Shown piece by piece: positions 41,896 through 50,808 of a DNA stretch of 64,000 nt. Below the pieces are notes generated by a model. The model ran no database searches. It saw nothing but the letters and a program-made list of their open reading frames with translations, and was not told the origin of the DNA. The stretch is from UBA4312 sp002394635 (GTDB lineage: Bacteria > Bacillota_I > Bacilli_A > Erysipelotrichales > Erysipelotrichaceae). The DNA lies in NCBI GenBank assembly GCA_946539765.1, contig CAMNHO010000009.1:24589-88588 (forward strand). Reading direction: 5' to 3'. Within the stretch, counting starts at the first letter, position 1. Each line of letters starts with the position of its first letter. Made by a program: the position numbers and the translations under genes.

Positions 41896-43098
41896 TCAGT
41901 TCCAACGGATCCTAGTGATTACACCATTCAGATCTGCCAACTTTTCTTCCATTTCACTTTCCTTCATCAAGGCAGTCACAAATCCGTATTCGCCTTCCAG
42001 TTCATCAATGATTTCCACATTGCCGAAGATCTTTTCAATCTGATCGATGCCGGTTTCATTTTTCACACGAACGAAGAAACGGTTTTCCATCTGTCCGAAA
42101 TCGTACAGTTCCAGTTCCTGGTCTGTCCAGATAAATGGCAGATTTCTGTCCAAGTTCTTTGCGACATCTACTATATCTCCTACTACAGCGCTGGCTGTCG
42201 GTATAGAACCGGCTCCACTGCCATAGTACATGGAATCTCCTAACGCATTACCAACCACAAAAACCGCATTGAATACACCATTGACACTCTGCAAAGGATG
42301 CGTTTCATCCAGCATAAACGGAGCAACGATACATCCATAGGTATCGCCTTCTTTTTTAGACATCGCCAGCAGCTTGATATTTCTATGTAAGGCATGTGCA
42401 TATTTCATATCTTCTACGGTAATCTTGGAAATCCCTTCGATATGGATTTTTTCAAACGGCACAAATTTTCCGCTGATCAATGAAGTTAGGATTGCGATCT
42501 TTCTACCGGCATCATACCCTTCGACATCGTCGGTCGGATCCGCTTCCGCATAGCCTAGTTCCTGCGCTTCTTTTAATACATCCTCGTATTTTGCACCCTT
42601 TTCCGACATCTCGGTCATAATGAAGTTGGTTGTTCCGTTTAAAATTCCCGTAACTTCTTCGAATGCATCCCCTGTCAGCGCATTGTTTAATGTACGAATG
42701 ATCGGAATGCCTCCGCCAACAGACGCTTCAAATAAGAAACTGACATTCTTTTCCTTAGCCAAAGCCATCAGTTCCGGCCCATATTTAGCCACCAGTGCTT
42801 TGTTGGAGGTAACAACGTGTTTCCCGGCTTCCAGAGCCCCTTTTACAAAATGATAAGCAGCACCGGTACCCCCCATTGTCTCCACGACAATCTGAACTTC
42901 CGGATCTTCGACCAAGGTATTAAAATCATGAACGATTTTATCTTCATTGATATCTCCCGGAAATTCCCGCAGATCTAAAATATATTTTACCTGGATCGGA
43001 TTTCCGGCTCGACGGGTAATCAGATCTTTATTCATATCTAAAACTTTAGCTACTCCGGAACCAATGGTTCCATAACCCATAATCGCAACTTGTACCAT
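41896..43098 (-). CDS. hom: Homoserine dehydrogenase
   Basis: 400 residues from the ATG at 43098 with GGTGG 8 nt upstream; a GTG at 43110 is less likely. The Rossmann motif is IMGYGTIGSGV, and the catalytic region contains SNKALVAKYG, ASVGGGIPII and GILNGTTNFI, with the family motif YAEADPTDDVEGYDAGRKIAIL. A C-terminal ACT-like domain (FFVRVKNETGIDQIEKIFG) suggests feedback by threonine. It reduces aspartate semialdehyde to homoserine for threonine and methionine synthesis. It stands alone with its own terminator. Confidence 0.96.
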   Translation of the reverse strand: MVQVAIMGYGTIGSGVAKVLDMNKDLITRRAGNPIQVKYILDLREFPGDINEDKIVHDFNTLVEDPEVQIVVETMGGTGAAYHFVKGALEAGKHVVTSNKALVAKYGPELMALAKEKNVSFLFEASVGGGIPIIRTLNNALTGDAFEEVTGILNGTTNFIMTEMSEKGAKYEDVLKEAQELGYAEADPTDDVEGYDAGRKIAILTSLISGKFVPFEKIHIEGISKITVEDMKYAHALHRNIKLLAMSKKEGDTYGCIVAPFMLDETHPLQSVNGVFNAVFVVGNALGDSMYYGSGAGSIPTASAVVGDIVDVAKNLDRNLPFIWTDQELELYDFGQMENRFFVRVKNETGIDQIEKIFGNVEIIDELEGEYGFVTALMKESEMEEKLADLNGVITRIRWN

Positions 43099-43650
43099 AA
43101 TTAAGTCCACCTTTTCTAACAGAATTAGTTTATCAAATAGTTAAGCTGTTTTCAATTTACTATGCACAAATTATTATTCGCTACAAACATCATTATTCGC
43201 TACAAACACTCTGGCACATTCCTGCAGTTCTTCGCTGAAATCTATGAGATCATCCAGACCGATAGCTCCTTGCTCTGATAAATTTCACATATAATCAAAC
43301 ATTCGTATCCTTCATTTTTCACCAATCACGCCTATTTTTCTACGCTCCTTACGAATTTTCTTTTCCAATTTCCAAAAAGCTTCAAAGCCAAGCTTCTTTG
43401 ATTTCAACAATTCCATACTCCGCCATGAAAGCCTCCTGCCATCCTGGCAGTTTTTCTCTATAAACTTGTTAGTCATTTTATTTGAAAGAATAAATGTTCA
43501 TTCCGCCTCTTTTACATATTCTTGTTCTTCACTTTCCTACAACCTATCTCTATGATACATTCTTTATCTGCAAATGATGTTTTTTGTAATCTTGTGCAGA
43601 CATCTTATTATCTTTGTCCATCTTTGGGTTTTTATAATGATAATCGGATA
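43099..43650 (-). other. Long intergenic region with probable decayed coding sequence
   Basis: About 550 bp without an intact gene between hom and the MATE pump. On the minus strand short coding-like pieces survive (MELLKSKKLGFEAFWKLEKK then IRKERRKIGVIGEK; further on GLDDLIDFSEELQECARVFV) separated by stops and frame changes. They look like a dead gene of unknown family, or two. Nothing resembling a tRNA or sRNA with a terminator was seen in the remainder. Confidence 0.3.
43173..43208. repeat. Short tandem direct repeat
   Basis: The 17-bp unit ATTATTCGCTACAAACA occurs twice (43173-43189 and 43192-43208) with a 19-bp period, upstream of hom. It could be slippage or duplication within a decaying gene rather than an operator. 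Confidence 0.5.
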
Positions 43651-43651
43651 T

Positions 43652-43677
43652 AAAAAGCCAGAATCACAAGATTCTGG
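43652..43677 (-). terminator. Intrinsic terminator of the MATE pump gene
   Basis: On the minus strand a perfect 8-bp stem CCAGAATC / GATTCTGG with a TTGT loop runs into a C plus TTTTT, directly after the stop codon. Confidence 0.85.
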
Positions 43678-43679
43678 TT

Positions 43680-45041
43680 CTATAACTGATCAATAATATC
43701 TCTTTGGATCTTACGGAAGAAGAAAAGAGAAATCAGTAAGGATATAACTTCAGCAATCGGAAAAGACCACCATACCATGTTGATATTTCCTGTCTGTGCC
43801 AATAGCCAGGCTACCGGAATCAATACCACCAACTGTCTTCCCACCGAAATCACCAAAGAGTATGTACTCTTGGAAAAGGCTTGGAAAACCGATCCCATCG
43901 CAATACAGATTCCTGCAATCGGAAAGGAAATACAAATGATCCGCAATGCGGAGATTCCGATGGACATCATGTGTTCGCTGGCATCAAAGATCTGCAGCAG
44001 CTTGTCCGGCATAAACTCGAAGACAAGGAAGCCTACCATCATAATTCCTAAAGCCAGTTTGACCGCAAAAGATAAAGCTTCATTAATTCGTTCTTTTTTC
44101 CGGGCACCGTAGTTATAAGCCAGCACCGGGATCAGTCCGTTATTCATGCCAAAGACCGGCATAAAGAAGAAACTTTGAAGCTTGAAGTATATACCAAAGA
44201 CAGCCGTTGCGGTGGTAGAGAATCCAATCAAGATCTGATTCATCAGATAAGTCATCACCGAGCCGATCGACATCATCAATACAGAAGGAATACCAACCGC
44301 ATAAATTCGTTTGATAATGCTGAAAGCCGGTTTGAACATATGTTTGATGGATAGATGAATTTCCGTATTCCATTTTATATTTAAACCTAATCCCAGTATT
44401 GCAGCGATCATCTGACCTACCACCGTTGCCAAGGCGGCTCCGGCTACACCCATCCGCGGAAATCCGAACAATCCAAAGATCAGGATTGGATCAAAAATAA
44501 TGTTGATAATAGCTCCGGTTCCTTGGGATATCATGCTCAAAATGGTTTTTCCCGTTGACTGCAGCAATCGCTCAAATGTCATCTGAAAGAAACAGCCAAA
44601 GGATAGCACCGTGCAGATACGAAGATAGGTAGAGCCATATTCAATGATCTGCAAATCAGATGTCTGGGAACGAATAAAAGGCTCTGCCAGAAACAGCCCG
44701 ACCAATAAGAACAGTATATAATTCAACAAAGTCAGAAATAAACCATTATTGGCTGAAGCATCTGCTCGGTCAAATTTCTTTTCTCCTAAAGAGCGGGACA
44801 ATAGTGCATTGATCCCCACTCCGGTTCCGGAACCCAGGGAAATCATCAGCATCTGCAAGGGATAAGCCAATGTAACCCCGGTCAAAGCGTTCTCACTGAT
44901 CTGAGCTACAAACATGCTGTCGACAACGTTATACAATGCCTGGACCAGCATGGATATCATCATTGGTAAAGACATTGTCAATATCAGTTTTTTGATAGGA
45001 AGAATTCCCATCTTATTTTCTTCTTTATGTGTTTCCGTCAT
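43680..45041 (-). CDS. MATE-family multidrug/Na+ antiporter
   Basis: 453 residues with twelve predicted membrane segments in two MATE bundles (LPMMISMLVQALYNVVDSMF at the first helix; GINALLSRSLGEKKFDRAD between bundles of the first half; MSIGSVMTYLMNQILIGFS opening the second). It is a cation-coupled exporter of drugs or metabolites. GGAGG precedes the start. It is monocistronic with a terminator. The substrate is unknown. Confidence 0.93.
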   Translation of the reverse strand: MTETHKEENKMGILPIKKLILTMSLPMMISMLVQALYNVVDSMFVAQISENALTGVTLAYPLQMLMISLGSGTGVGINALLSRSLGEKKFDRADASANNGLFLTLLNYILFLLVGLFLAEPFIRSQTSDLQIIEYGSTYLRICTVLSFGCFFQMTFERLLQSTGKTILSMISQGTGAIINIIFDPILIFGLFGFPRMGVAGAALATVVGQMIAAILGLGLNIKWNTEIHLSIKHMFKPAFSIIKRIYAVGIPSVLMMSIGSVMTYLMNQILIGFSTTATAVFGIYFKLQSFFFMPVFGMNNGLIPVLAYNYGARKKERINEALSFAVKLALGIMMVGFLVFEFMPDKLLQIFDASEHMMSIGISALRIICISFPIAGICIAMGSVFQAFSKSTYSLVISVGRQLVVLIPVAWLLAQTGNINMVWWSFPIAEVISLLISLFFFRKIQRDIIDQL

Positions 45042-45117
45042 TGGATCCTTCCTCCTATTACATATAACTTATCGCCGCCTTAGCATAACACAATAAAAAA
45101 TATGAAGAAACCCCGAA

Positions 45118-45828
45118 TCATCTTTTTATCAAATCTTTGATCACTTCTCCGGCTATGATCAGACCAGCTACCGAAGGGACAAAGGCTATACTGCCCGGAA
45201 TCGACTTCTTCGAGCTTTGTTCATCGATGTCGGTCACCGGTTTTACCGGCTGTTCTTTGGAGTAGACCACCTTGCACTTTTTTATATGCCGTTTCTTCAA
45301 TTCCCGACGCATGACCTTGGCCAACGGACAGACACTTGTTTTATAAATATCTGTCACTTCAAACCGGGTAGGATCCAATTTGTTGCCGGCCCCCATGGCA
45401 CTGATGACAGGAACACCCAGTTGATTGGCTCGAACGATCAGATCGATCTTGGCTGTGACCGTATCCACCGCATCCACTATGTAATCAAAACCGGATAGAT
45501 CAAAGCTGTCCGCTGTTTCTGGTAAGTAAAAACACTTACGTATTTCTACCTGGGCATCCGGATTGATGGATACGATTCGTTCTTTCATCACATCCACTTT
45601 ATCTTTACCGAGGGTATCCGTCGTTGCGATGATCTGGCGATTCAAATTGGTTAAGGAAACAGTATCATTATCCACGAGCAAAAAGGAACCGACACCGCTG
45701 CGCGCCAAGGCCTCTACGGTATAGCCGCCCACACCACCGATCCCAAAAACAGCCACGCGACTGGTCTTCAGTATATCCAGTGCTTCAGATCCAACCAGCC
45801 GTTCGGTCCGAGAAAACGCATGAGCCAT
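45118..45828 (-). CDS. tcdA: tRNA threonylcarbamoyladenosine dehydratase (ThiF/E1 family)
   Basis: 236 residues. An E1-like adenylating enzyme: nucleotide loop VFGIGGVGGYTVEALARSG, DNDTVSLTNLNRQ, and the segment ending GSIAFVPSVAGLIIAGEV. It converts t6A37 in tRNA to the cyclic form ct6A with ATP. The length and the region EQPVKPVTDID match TcdA (YgdL/CsdL) better than ThiF or MoeB. It overlaps the ketopantoate reductase gene by 1 bp, so they are co-transcribed. Confidence 0.9.
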   Translation of the reverse strand: MAHAFSRTERLVGSEALDILKTSRVAVFGIGGVGGYTVEALARSGVGSFLLVDNDTVSLTNLNRQIIATTDTLGKDKVDVMKERIVSINPDAQVEIRKCFYLPETADSFDLSGFDYIVDAVDTVTAKIDLIVRANQLGVPVISAMGAGNKLDPTRFEVTDIYKTSVCPLAKVMRRELKKRHIKKCKVVYSKEQPVKPVTDIDEQSSKKSIPGSIAFVPSVAGLIIAGEVIKDLIKR

Positions 45829-46745
45829 TACCGGTACCCCCTTTTACGGAATTCGTCAGCCACCTTCTGATATGCCGGTAAAGACAAACCATATTCGTCC
45901 GCCAGCCGCAAAACCTCATAGACCAGGCCGTCCACCTCGCTTTTTCGCCCGGCCATAATATCTCTTTGCATGGATGTGGTTGCGTCCGGTGCCAAGGCGG
46001 CCTGGATGTTACAATTCATGCGTACCGTATCCGGATCGATTGGATACCCCATGGCGTCGGCCAGCTGCATAATTTCTTTTACCATTGCGATCAACAGATC
46101 TCTCGGCTTGCCATTCTTTTGAAAATCACCAGCCGTGCAATCATAATACACACCGACAGCACCACTGGTCGAAACACTGGAAAACTTCTGCAAAGCCTCT
46201 CTTTGAATGGCTTCCGTATAATGTGCTTCTATACCACAATCATTCAGATCCTTTTCGATCTTTTCTAAAATCGGAACATGCATCGTATGATCTCGTAAGC
46301 CGTAGAATACCCGTAAGATCGGTGCTCCCTGATAAATGTGTCCATAGGAAGAGATATAAGCGGATACATAAATACATCCATCCAATACTTGTGCATCCAG
46401 ATGCTCCTGTAGTTTTTTACCGGTACCATAAATATTCAAGACCGGAATAATAATGGTTTCCGGGCGAGATACACTTTGCAGAAAAGGGATGCACTCGGAT
46501 AACGAATATCCTTTAACACATACGAAGATCACATCCGGATATTCTGTATAATGTGTCATATCCAATGCATCAATTTCTACTTTCTCTTCTTTTTGTTCCC
46601 ATTGATGAAAAACACATAAACCATCTCGTTGTATTGCTTGTAAATGTTTATTCCTGGCAATCACCGTAACATCTCTGTTATGTTTCTTTAATTGAAATGC
46701 CAGGATCCCTCCGGTACCTCCGGCACCAACGATCAAATATTTCAT
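45828..46745 (-). CDS. Ketopantoate reductase family protein
   Basis: A 305-residue ApbA/PanE-type reductase. The N-terminal NADP-binding loop is LIVGAGGTGGILAFQLKK; IVFVCVKGYSL-type motif (VIFVCVKGYSLSE) and the C-terminal helical domain (QRDIMAGRKSEVDGLVYEVL) are typical. PanE makes pantoate for coenzyme A, but many paralogues act on other 2-ketoacids, and no panBCD genes are near. It is divergent from tex and coupled to tcdA. Confidence 0.88.
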   Translation of the reverse strand: MKYLIVGAGGTGGILAFQLKKHNRDVTVIARNKHLQAIQRDGLCVFHQWEQKEEKVEIDALDMTHYTEYPDVIFVCVKGYSLSECIPFLQSVSRPETIIIPVLNIYGTGKKLQEHLDAQVLDGCIYVSAYISSYGHIYQGAPILRVFYGLRDHTMHVPILEKIEKDLNDCGIEAHYTEAIQREALQKFSSVSTSGAVGVYYDCTAGDFQKNGKPRDLLIAMVKEIMQLADAMGYPIDPDTVRMNCNIQAALAPDATTSMQRDIMAGRKSEVDGLVYEVLRLADEYGLSLPAYQKVADEFRKRGYR

Positions 46746-46804
46746 TCTTTTTCACATCCTTATGTTATATTAATATAGGTTTATTTTACCAATCGAGGTA
46801 CTTT

Positions 46805-48937
46805 ATGGAAACAAAAATTATTGAACAAATTGCAAAAGAACAAAATATAAAACCTGTCCAGATCGAACATACACTGGACTTACTGGAACAAGGAGCCACC
46901 ATTCCCTTTATTGCCCGTTACCGAAAAGAACATACGCAGGGACTGGATGAAGAACAGATCCGTACCATCCAGGAAGCCTATGAATACCAGGTGCATTTAG
47001 AAAAAAGAAAAGAAGAAGTCCTGGAAAAAATTAAGACATTAGGAAGACTGGATGACAAGATCGTCCAACAGGTACAGGCTTGTTCCAAACTCGTGGAGAT
47101 TGAGGAAATTTATCGTCCCTACAAGCAAAAGAAAAAGACAAGAGCCGGCATTGCCATAGCGAACGGGCTGGAGCCGTTGGCTACGCTTTTTTTATCGTTG
47201 CCCCGACGTTTTGATGAAAGGGAAATCGATGCATATCTGAATGAAAATGTGCCGGATCGCTCGACAGCCATCCAACAGGCAAAGGATATCCTTGCCGAAC
47301 AAATCAGCAATGACGGTAAGATCCGGGATAAAATCTATGACTCCATGACCCACTATGGACGTCTGGTCACCAAAGAAAAAAAAGAGCATACCGATCAACA
47401 GAAAGTCTACCAGAAATATTATGATTATACGGAACGGATCGAAACAGTAGCCGATCATCGCATCATGGCGATCGACCGGGCAGAAAAGGAAAAGGTCATC
47501 ACTGTTTCCATCACATGCAATGAAGATTATCTGCAGAAATGGATCGAACGAAGAATGATCCGTTATCCTAACAATCCGACCGCCGTCTATGTAAAAGAAG
47601 CCATTGCAGATGGATTGCATCGTCTGGCTATCCCTTCGGTGGAACGGTTGATCCGTTCAAATTTAACCGAACGAGCCCAGAAATCCAGTACAAATGTGTT
47701 TGCGATGAATCTGGAAAAACTTTTGCTGCAGCCACCCATCAAGAACAAACGTGTATTAGGATTTGACCCGGCCTTTCGAACCGGATGCAAACTGGCAGTG
47801 CTGGACGAATCAGGAAAAATGTTGCATGTGGATGTCATCTATCCACATCCTCCGAAAGCACAGCCTAAAGCGGCCGCACAGAAGCTGATCGGTCTGTGCC
47901 GGGCATATAAGATCGATATCATTGCGATCGGAAACGGAACGGCCAGCCGCGAAAGTGAAGCATTTGTGGCCAAGGTCATTCGAGAAGCCAATCTAAACGT
48001 ATCCTATACCATCGTTTCAGAAGCCGGTGCTTCCGTCTACAGTGCTTCCAAGCTGGCCATCAGCGAGTTTCCGGATCTACATGTGGAACAGCGCAGTGCC
48101 ATTTCCATCGGACGCCGTCTGCAGGATCCCCTGTCAGAACTGATAAAAATCGATCCCCAGTCCATCGGTGTCGGACAATACCAGCACGACCTGCCAGCCA
48201 AAGAACTAAAGGAGCGCCTGGATTTCGTCATCAAAAAAGCCGTTAACCGGGTGGGTGTCAACATCAATACCGCCAGTGCTGTTTTACTAAAAAATGTAGC
48301 TGGTTTAAACGCTACAACAGCCAACAATATCGTAACCTATCGGGAGGAAAACGGCCCGATCCGTTCCCGGAAGGATATTACCAAAATCCCTAAAATCGGC
48401 GCCAAAGCCTTTGAACAGGCAGCCGGTTTCCTGCGCATTGAAGATGGAAACGAACCGTTGGATCGTACAAGCATCCACCCGGAATCCTATCCATTCGCCT
48501 TGGAACTGTTAGAGACACTGGGCTTGACTAAAAATGATCTGGGAACACAGAAAGCCCGCCAGGCCATACAGAATCTAGATCCTGCATCCATTGCCATGGA
48601 TGCCTATACAACCCGAGATATCCTGGAAGCCATAGCACAACCATTGCGTGATTACCGGGATCGATACGATGCGCCGATCCTGCGCAAAGACATCCTGTCT
48701 ATTGAAGATCTGCATATCGGGGATCAGCTGGAAGGTGTAGTACGTAATGTCGTGGATTTCGGTGCTTTTGTGGATATCGGATTGCATGAAGACGGGCTAG
48801 TACATATTTCTCAAATGGGATCCAAACGTGTCAAACATCCAAGCGATATTGTCGCAGTCGGGGATATAATTCAAGTATGGGTTTTAAAGATTGATGAACA
48901 GACCCATAAAGTCGGCCTGACAATGCGCAAACCATAG
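46805..48937 (+). CDS. tex: Tex-family RNA-binding transcription accessory protein
   Basis: 710 residues from METKIIEQIAKEQN; an in-frame extension into the divergent gene is unsupported. Domains in order: N-terminal helical region, YqgF-like resolvase fold (VLGFDPAFRTGCKLAVLDE), helix-hairpin-helix repeats (VGVNINTASAVLLKNVAGL, RKDITKIPKIGAKAFEQAAG), and a C-terminal S1 domain (LEGVVRNVVDFGAFVDIGLH). It acts with RNA polymerase or in RNA turnover. It is 9 bp before the MmcQ-EVE gene and probably co-transcribed with it. Confidence 0.96.
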   Translation: METKIIEQIAKEQNIKPVQIEHTLDLLEQGATIPFIARYRKEHTQGLDEEQIRTIQEAYEYQVHLEKRKEEVLEKIKTLGRLDDKIVQQVQACSKLVEIEEIYRPYKQKKKTRAGIAIANGLEPLATLFLSLPRRFDEREIDAYLNENVPDRSTAIQQAKDILAEQISNDGKIRDKIYDSMTHYGRLVTKEKKEHTDQQKVYQKYYDYTERIETVADHRIMAIDRAEKEKVITVSITCNEDYLQKWIERRMIRYPNNPTAVYVKEAIADGLHRLAIPSVERLIRSNLTERAQKSSTNVFAMNLEKLLLQPPIKNKRVLGFDPAFRTGCKLAVLDESGKMLHVDVIYPHPPKAQPKAAAQKLIGLCRAYKIDIIAIGNGTASRESEAFVAKVIREANLNVSYTIVSEAGASVYSASKLAISEFPDLHVEQRSAISIGRRLQDPLSELIKIDPQSIGVGQYQHDLPAKELKERLDFVIKKAVNRVGVNINTASAVLLKNVAGLNATTANNIVTYREENGPIRSRKDITKIPKIGAKAFEQAAGFLRIEDGNEPLDRTSIHPESYPFALELLETLGLTKNDLGTQKARQAIQNLDPASIAMDAYTTRDILEAIAQPLRDYRDRYDAPILRKDILSIEDLHIGDQLEGVVRNVVDFGAFVDIGLHEDGLVHISQMGSKRVKHPSDIVAVGDIIQVWVLKIDEQTHKVGLTMRKP

Positions 48938-48946
48938 GAGGATCGT

Positions 48947-49993
48947 ATGCAGTTAGAACAAGAAGTATTCTTAGGGAAAATCGTTGTGGAAGAAACACTG
49001 CTGGCGTATGGTTTCCATCAACAAGATACAGACTATATCTATCAGAAATCTTTTATGGATGAACAGTTTACTGCCTATATCCGGATCGATGCGCATGGAC
49101 AGGTCTATGGCAAAGTGATTGATAATGATACACAGGATGAATATGTGCAGGTTCGCCTGGAATCAAGCACCGGCGCTTTTGTCGGACAGGTTCGTGAATC
49201 CTATCTAAAGATTCTGCATGATATTGCCAGAGCCTGCTTTGAAAAGCAGCCGTTTCTATTTCCTCAGACCAATCGGATTGCCAAGGCTATCAATCATGAT
49301 ATGCATGAAAAACCAGATTATCCGTTTAAAAAGTGGCCGTCCTATGCGGTCTTTCGGTATCATGGTAATCGGAAATGGTATGCACTCATTGCTCCCATCG
49401 AAAAAAGCCGGATCACGAAAGGCGATGATGATTCTATTGTCGAAATCATCAATGTGAAATGTAAACCGGACATGTATGAGGAACTGAAAAAAATGAAAGG
49501 TGTCTTTCCTGCCTATCATATGAACCACAAAAACTGGATTTCTATTATATTGGACGAAACCCTGCCGGATGAGGTCATTCTGTCTCTGCTCGATACAAGC
49601 CGTCAGATGGTCATTTCACCGGCAAAAGCCAGTTCTGCATGGATCGTACCGGCAAATCCGAAATATTATGATGTTATTACGGCTTTTTCACAGAAAACCG
49701 ATGTGATATGGAAACAAAGTGCCCGCATCCAGGTCGGAGATATTGTCTATCTGTATGTTGGAGCTCCCATTTCAGCAGTCAAATATAAATGTGTGGTCAA
49801 GGAAACCGACATTCCTTACACTTATACCGATTCCAATGTATCCATGTCCAAAATTATACGAATGGATGTACTTGAAACCTATCCGGATGATGTGTGTCCC
49901 TTATCCAGGCTTAAGAAGCTGGGCATTCGTGCTGTCCGTGGTCCACGGGCCGTAACACCGGAATTAATTGAATACTTATCAAATAGATGCTGA
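48947..49993 (+). CDS. MmcQ/YjbR-like domain fused to an EVE-like domain
   Basis: 348 residues. The N-terminal 210 or so contain an MmcQ/YjbR module (YPFKKWPSYAVFRYHGNRKW, MNHKNWISIILDETLPDEV). From about residue 225 an EVE/PUA-like module begins (ASSAWIVPANPKYYDVITAF, IQVGDIVYLYVGAPISAVKY). EVE domains bind modified bases and recur in restriction systems; YjbR domains are possible DNA-binding modules. GGAGG precedes the ATG. It follows tex by 9 bp and ends in its own terminator. The role is unknown; nucleic-acid binding is inferred. Confidence 0.82.
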   Translation: MQLEQEVFLGKIVVEETLLAYGFHQQDTDYIYQKSFMDEQFTAYIRIDAHGQVYGKVIDNDTQDEYVQVRLESSTGAFVGQVRESYLKILHDIARACFEKQPFLFPQTNRIAKAINHDMHEKPDYPFKKWPSYAVFRYHGNRKWYALIAPIEKSRITKGDDDSIVEIINVKCKPDMYEELKKMKGVFPAYHMNHKNWISIILDETLPDEVILSLLDTSRQMVISPAKASSAWIVPANPKYYDVITAFSQKTDVIWKQSARIQVGDIVYLYVGAPISAVKYKCVVKETDIPYTYTDSNVSMSKIIRMDVLETYPDDVCPLSRLKKLGIRAVRGPRAVTPELIEYLSNRC

Positions 49994-50009
49994 AAAGCAT
50001 CTATTTTTT
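49983..50009 (+). terminator. Intrinsic terminator of the tex/MmcQ-EVE operon
   Basis: A perfect 8-bp stem ATAGATGC / GCATCTAT with a TGAAAA loop and a run of five more T residues. It overlaps the stop codon. Confidence 0.87.
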
Positions 50010-50100
50010 ATATAACATTTGTATATTATATGTTTTTATTGCAATATATAGTTGACATTTATAGAAATGTAATATATATTGTACATGTCAGGAGGAAAGA

Positions 50101-50313
50101 ATGAGAAATCTGAAAATGAAGTTCCGTCGTATTGAATGCAATATGTCACAAACAGAACTGGCTAAAAAAGCCGGTGCCACCCGACAAACCATTGGATTGA
50201 TTGAAGCCGGTGAGTTCAATCCATCCATCAAGCTCTGTGTGGCCATATGCCGGGCATTGGGTGTAACACTGAATGATTTATTCTGGGAGGAAGAAGAGAA
50301 TGAAAAAGAATAA
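50101..50313 (+). CDS. Small XRE-family transcriptional regulator
   Basis: 70 residues, almost entirely a Cro/CI helix-turn-helix (MSQTELAKKAGATRQTIGLI, EAGEFNPSIKLCVAICRALG). CAGGAGG precedes the ATG. It overlaps the next gene, a four-helix membrane protein, by 14 bp. Such XRE-plus-membrane-protein pairs are common in Firmicutes, and the small regulator probably controls its own operon. Confidence 0.93.
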   Translation: MRNLKMKFRRIECNMSQTELAKKAGATRQTIGLIEAGEFNPSIKLCVAICRALGVTLNDLFWEEEENEKE

Positions 50314-50767
50314 TTTGGATGAAAGACAAGAACAAACTTTATTAAAAATCGAACACAATGGATGCTGGTTTGCGGTTTGGGGTCTGTTGGCTGCCATTCT
50401 TATTCAAACTGTTTTTATAAATGCGGATTATAAGAGTGTTGCCGGTGAATGGATCGTCTTTATGATCCTATGTATCTATATCGCAGTCGCTTGTTTGAAA
50501 AACGGGATCTGGGATCGTTCTTTGAAACCGAACACATCGACAAACTTTATCGTATCTTTGATTGCAGGCATATTATTTGGTGCATTTACTGCCTTCAAGG
50601 TTTATCATGATTTCCCGGATAAGATCATGGGATGCATCAGTGCAGGTGTTTTCAGTGGAGTGATGGTCTTTGCGCTCTGTTTTATCTGCTTGCTGCTGGC
50701 CGCCGGCGCGTTAAAAAAACGGCAGGAAAAGCTGGAACAGGAACCGGAAGACTCCGATCAGATGTAA
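50300..50767 (+). CDS. Four-helix membrane protein paired with an XRE regulator (DUF6773-like)
   Basis: 155 residues from the ATG at 50300 with GGGAGGA upstream. Four hydrophobic segments fall near residues 25-41, 51-68, 85-102 and 113-135, with a charged C-terminal tail (KKRQEKLEQEPEDSDQM). The N-terminus MKKNNLDERQEQTLLKIEHN matches a family I associate with small XRE regulators. The function is unknown. It is translationally coupled to the regulator. Confidence 0.7.
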   Translation: MKKNNLDERQEQTLLKIEHNGCWFAVWGLLAAILIQTVFINADYKSVAGEWIVFMILCIYIAVACLKNGIWDRSLKPNTSTNFIVSLIAGILFGAFTAFKVYHDFPDKIMGCISAGVFSGVMVFALCFICLLLAAGALKKRQEKLEQEPEDSDQM

Positions 50768-50808
50768 AAAGGATGACTTTGTGGTATTTCCACAAAATCA
50801 TCCTTTTA
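50766..50808. terminator. Bidirectional terminator between convergent genes
   Basis: A long stem AAAAAGGATGA...TCATCCTTTT with an inner stem TTGTGG / CCACAA, flanked by A and T tracts. It lies just after the membrane-protein stop and overlaps the last codons of the convergent phosphatase gene. Confidence 0.8.

Noticed and set aside
43173..43208. A CRISPR array
   Set aside because: Only two 17-bp copies, 2 bp apart, with no spacers and no cas genes in the window.
46697..46804. N-terminal extension of tex into the divergent ketopantoate reductase gene
   Set aside because: The extension covers the intergenic promoter and the start of the other gene and is not Tex-like; the ATG at 46805 gives the normal N-terminus.
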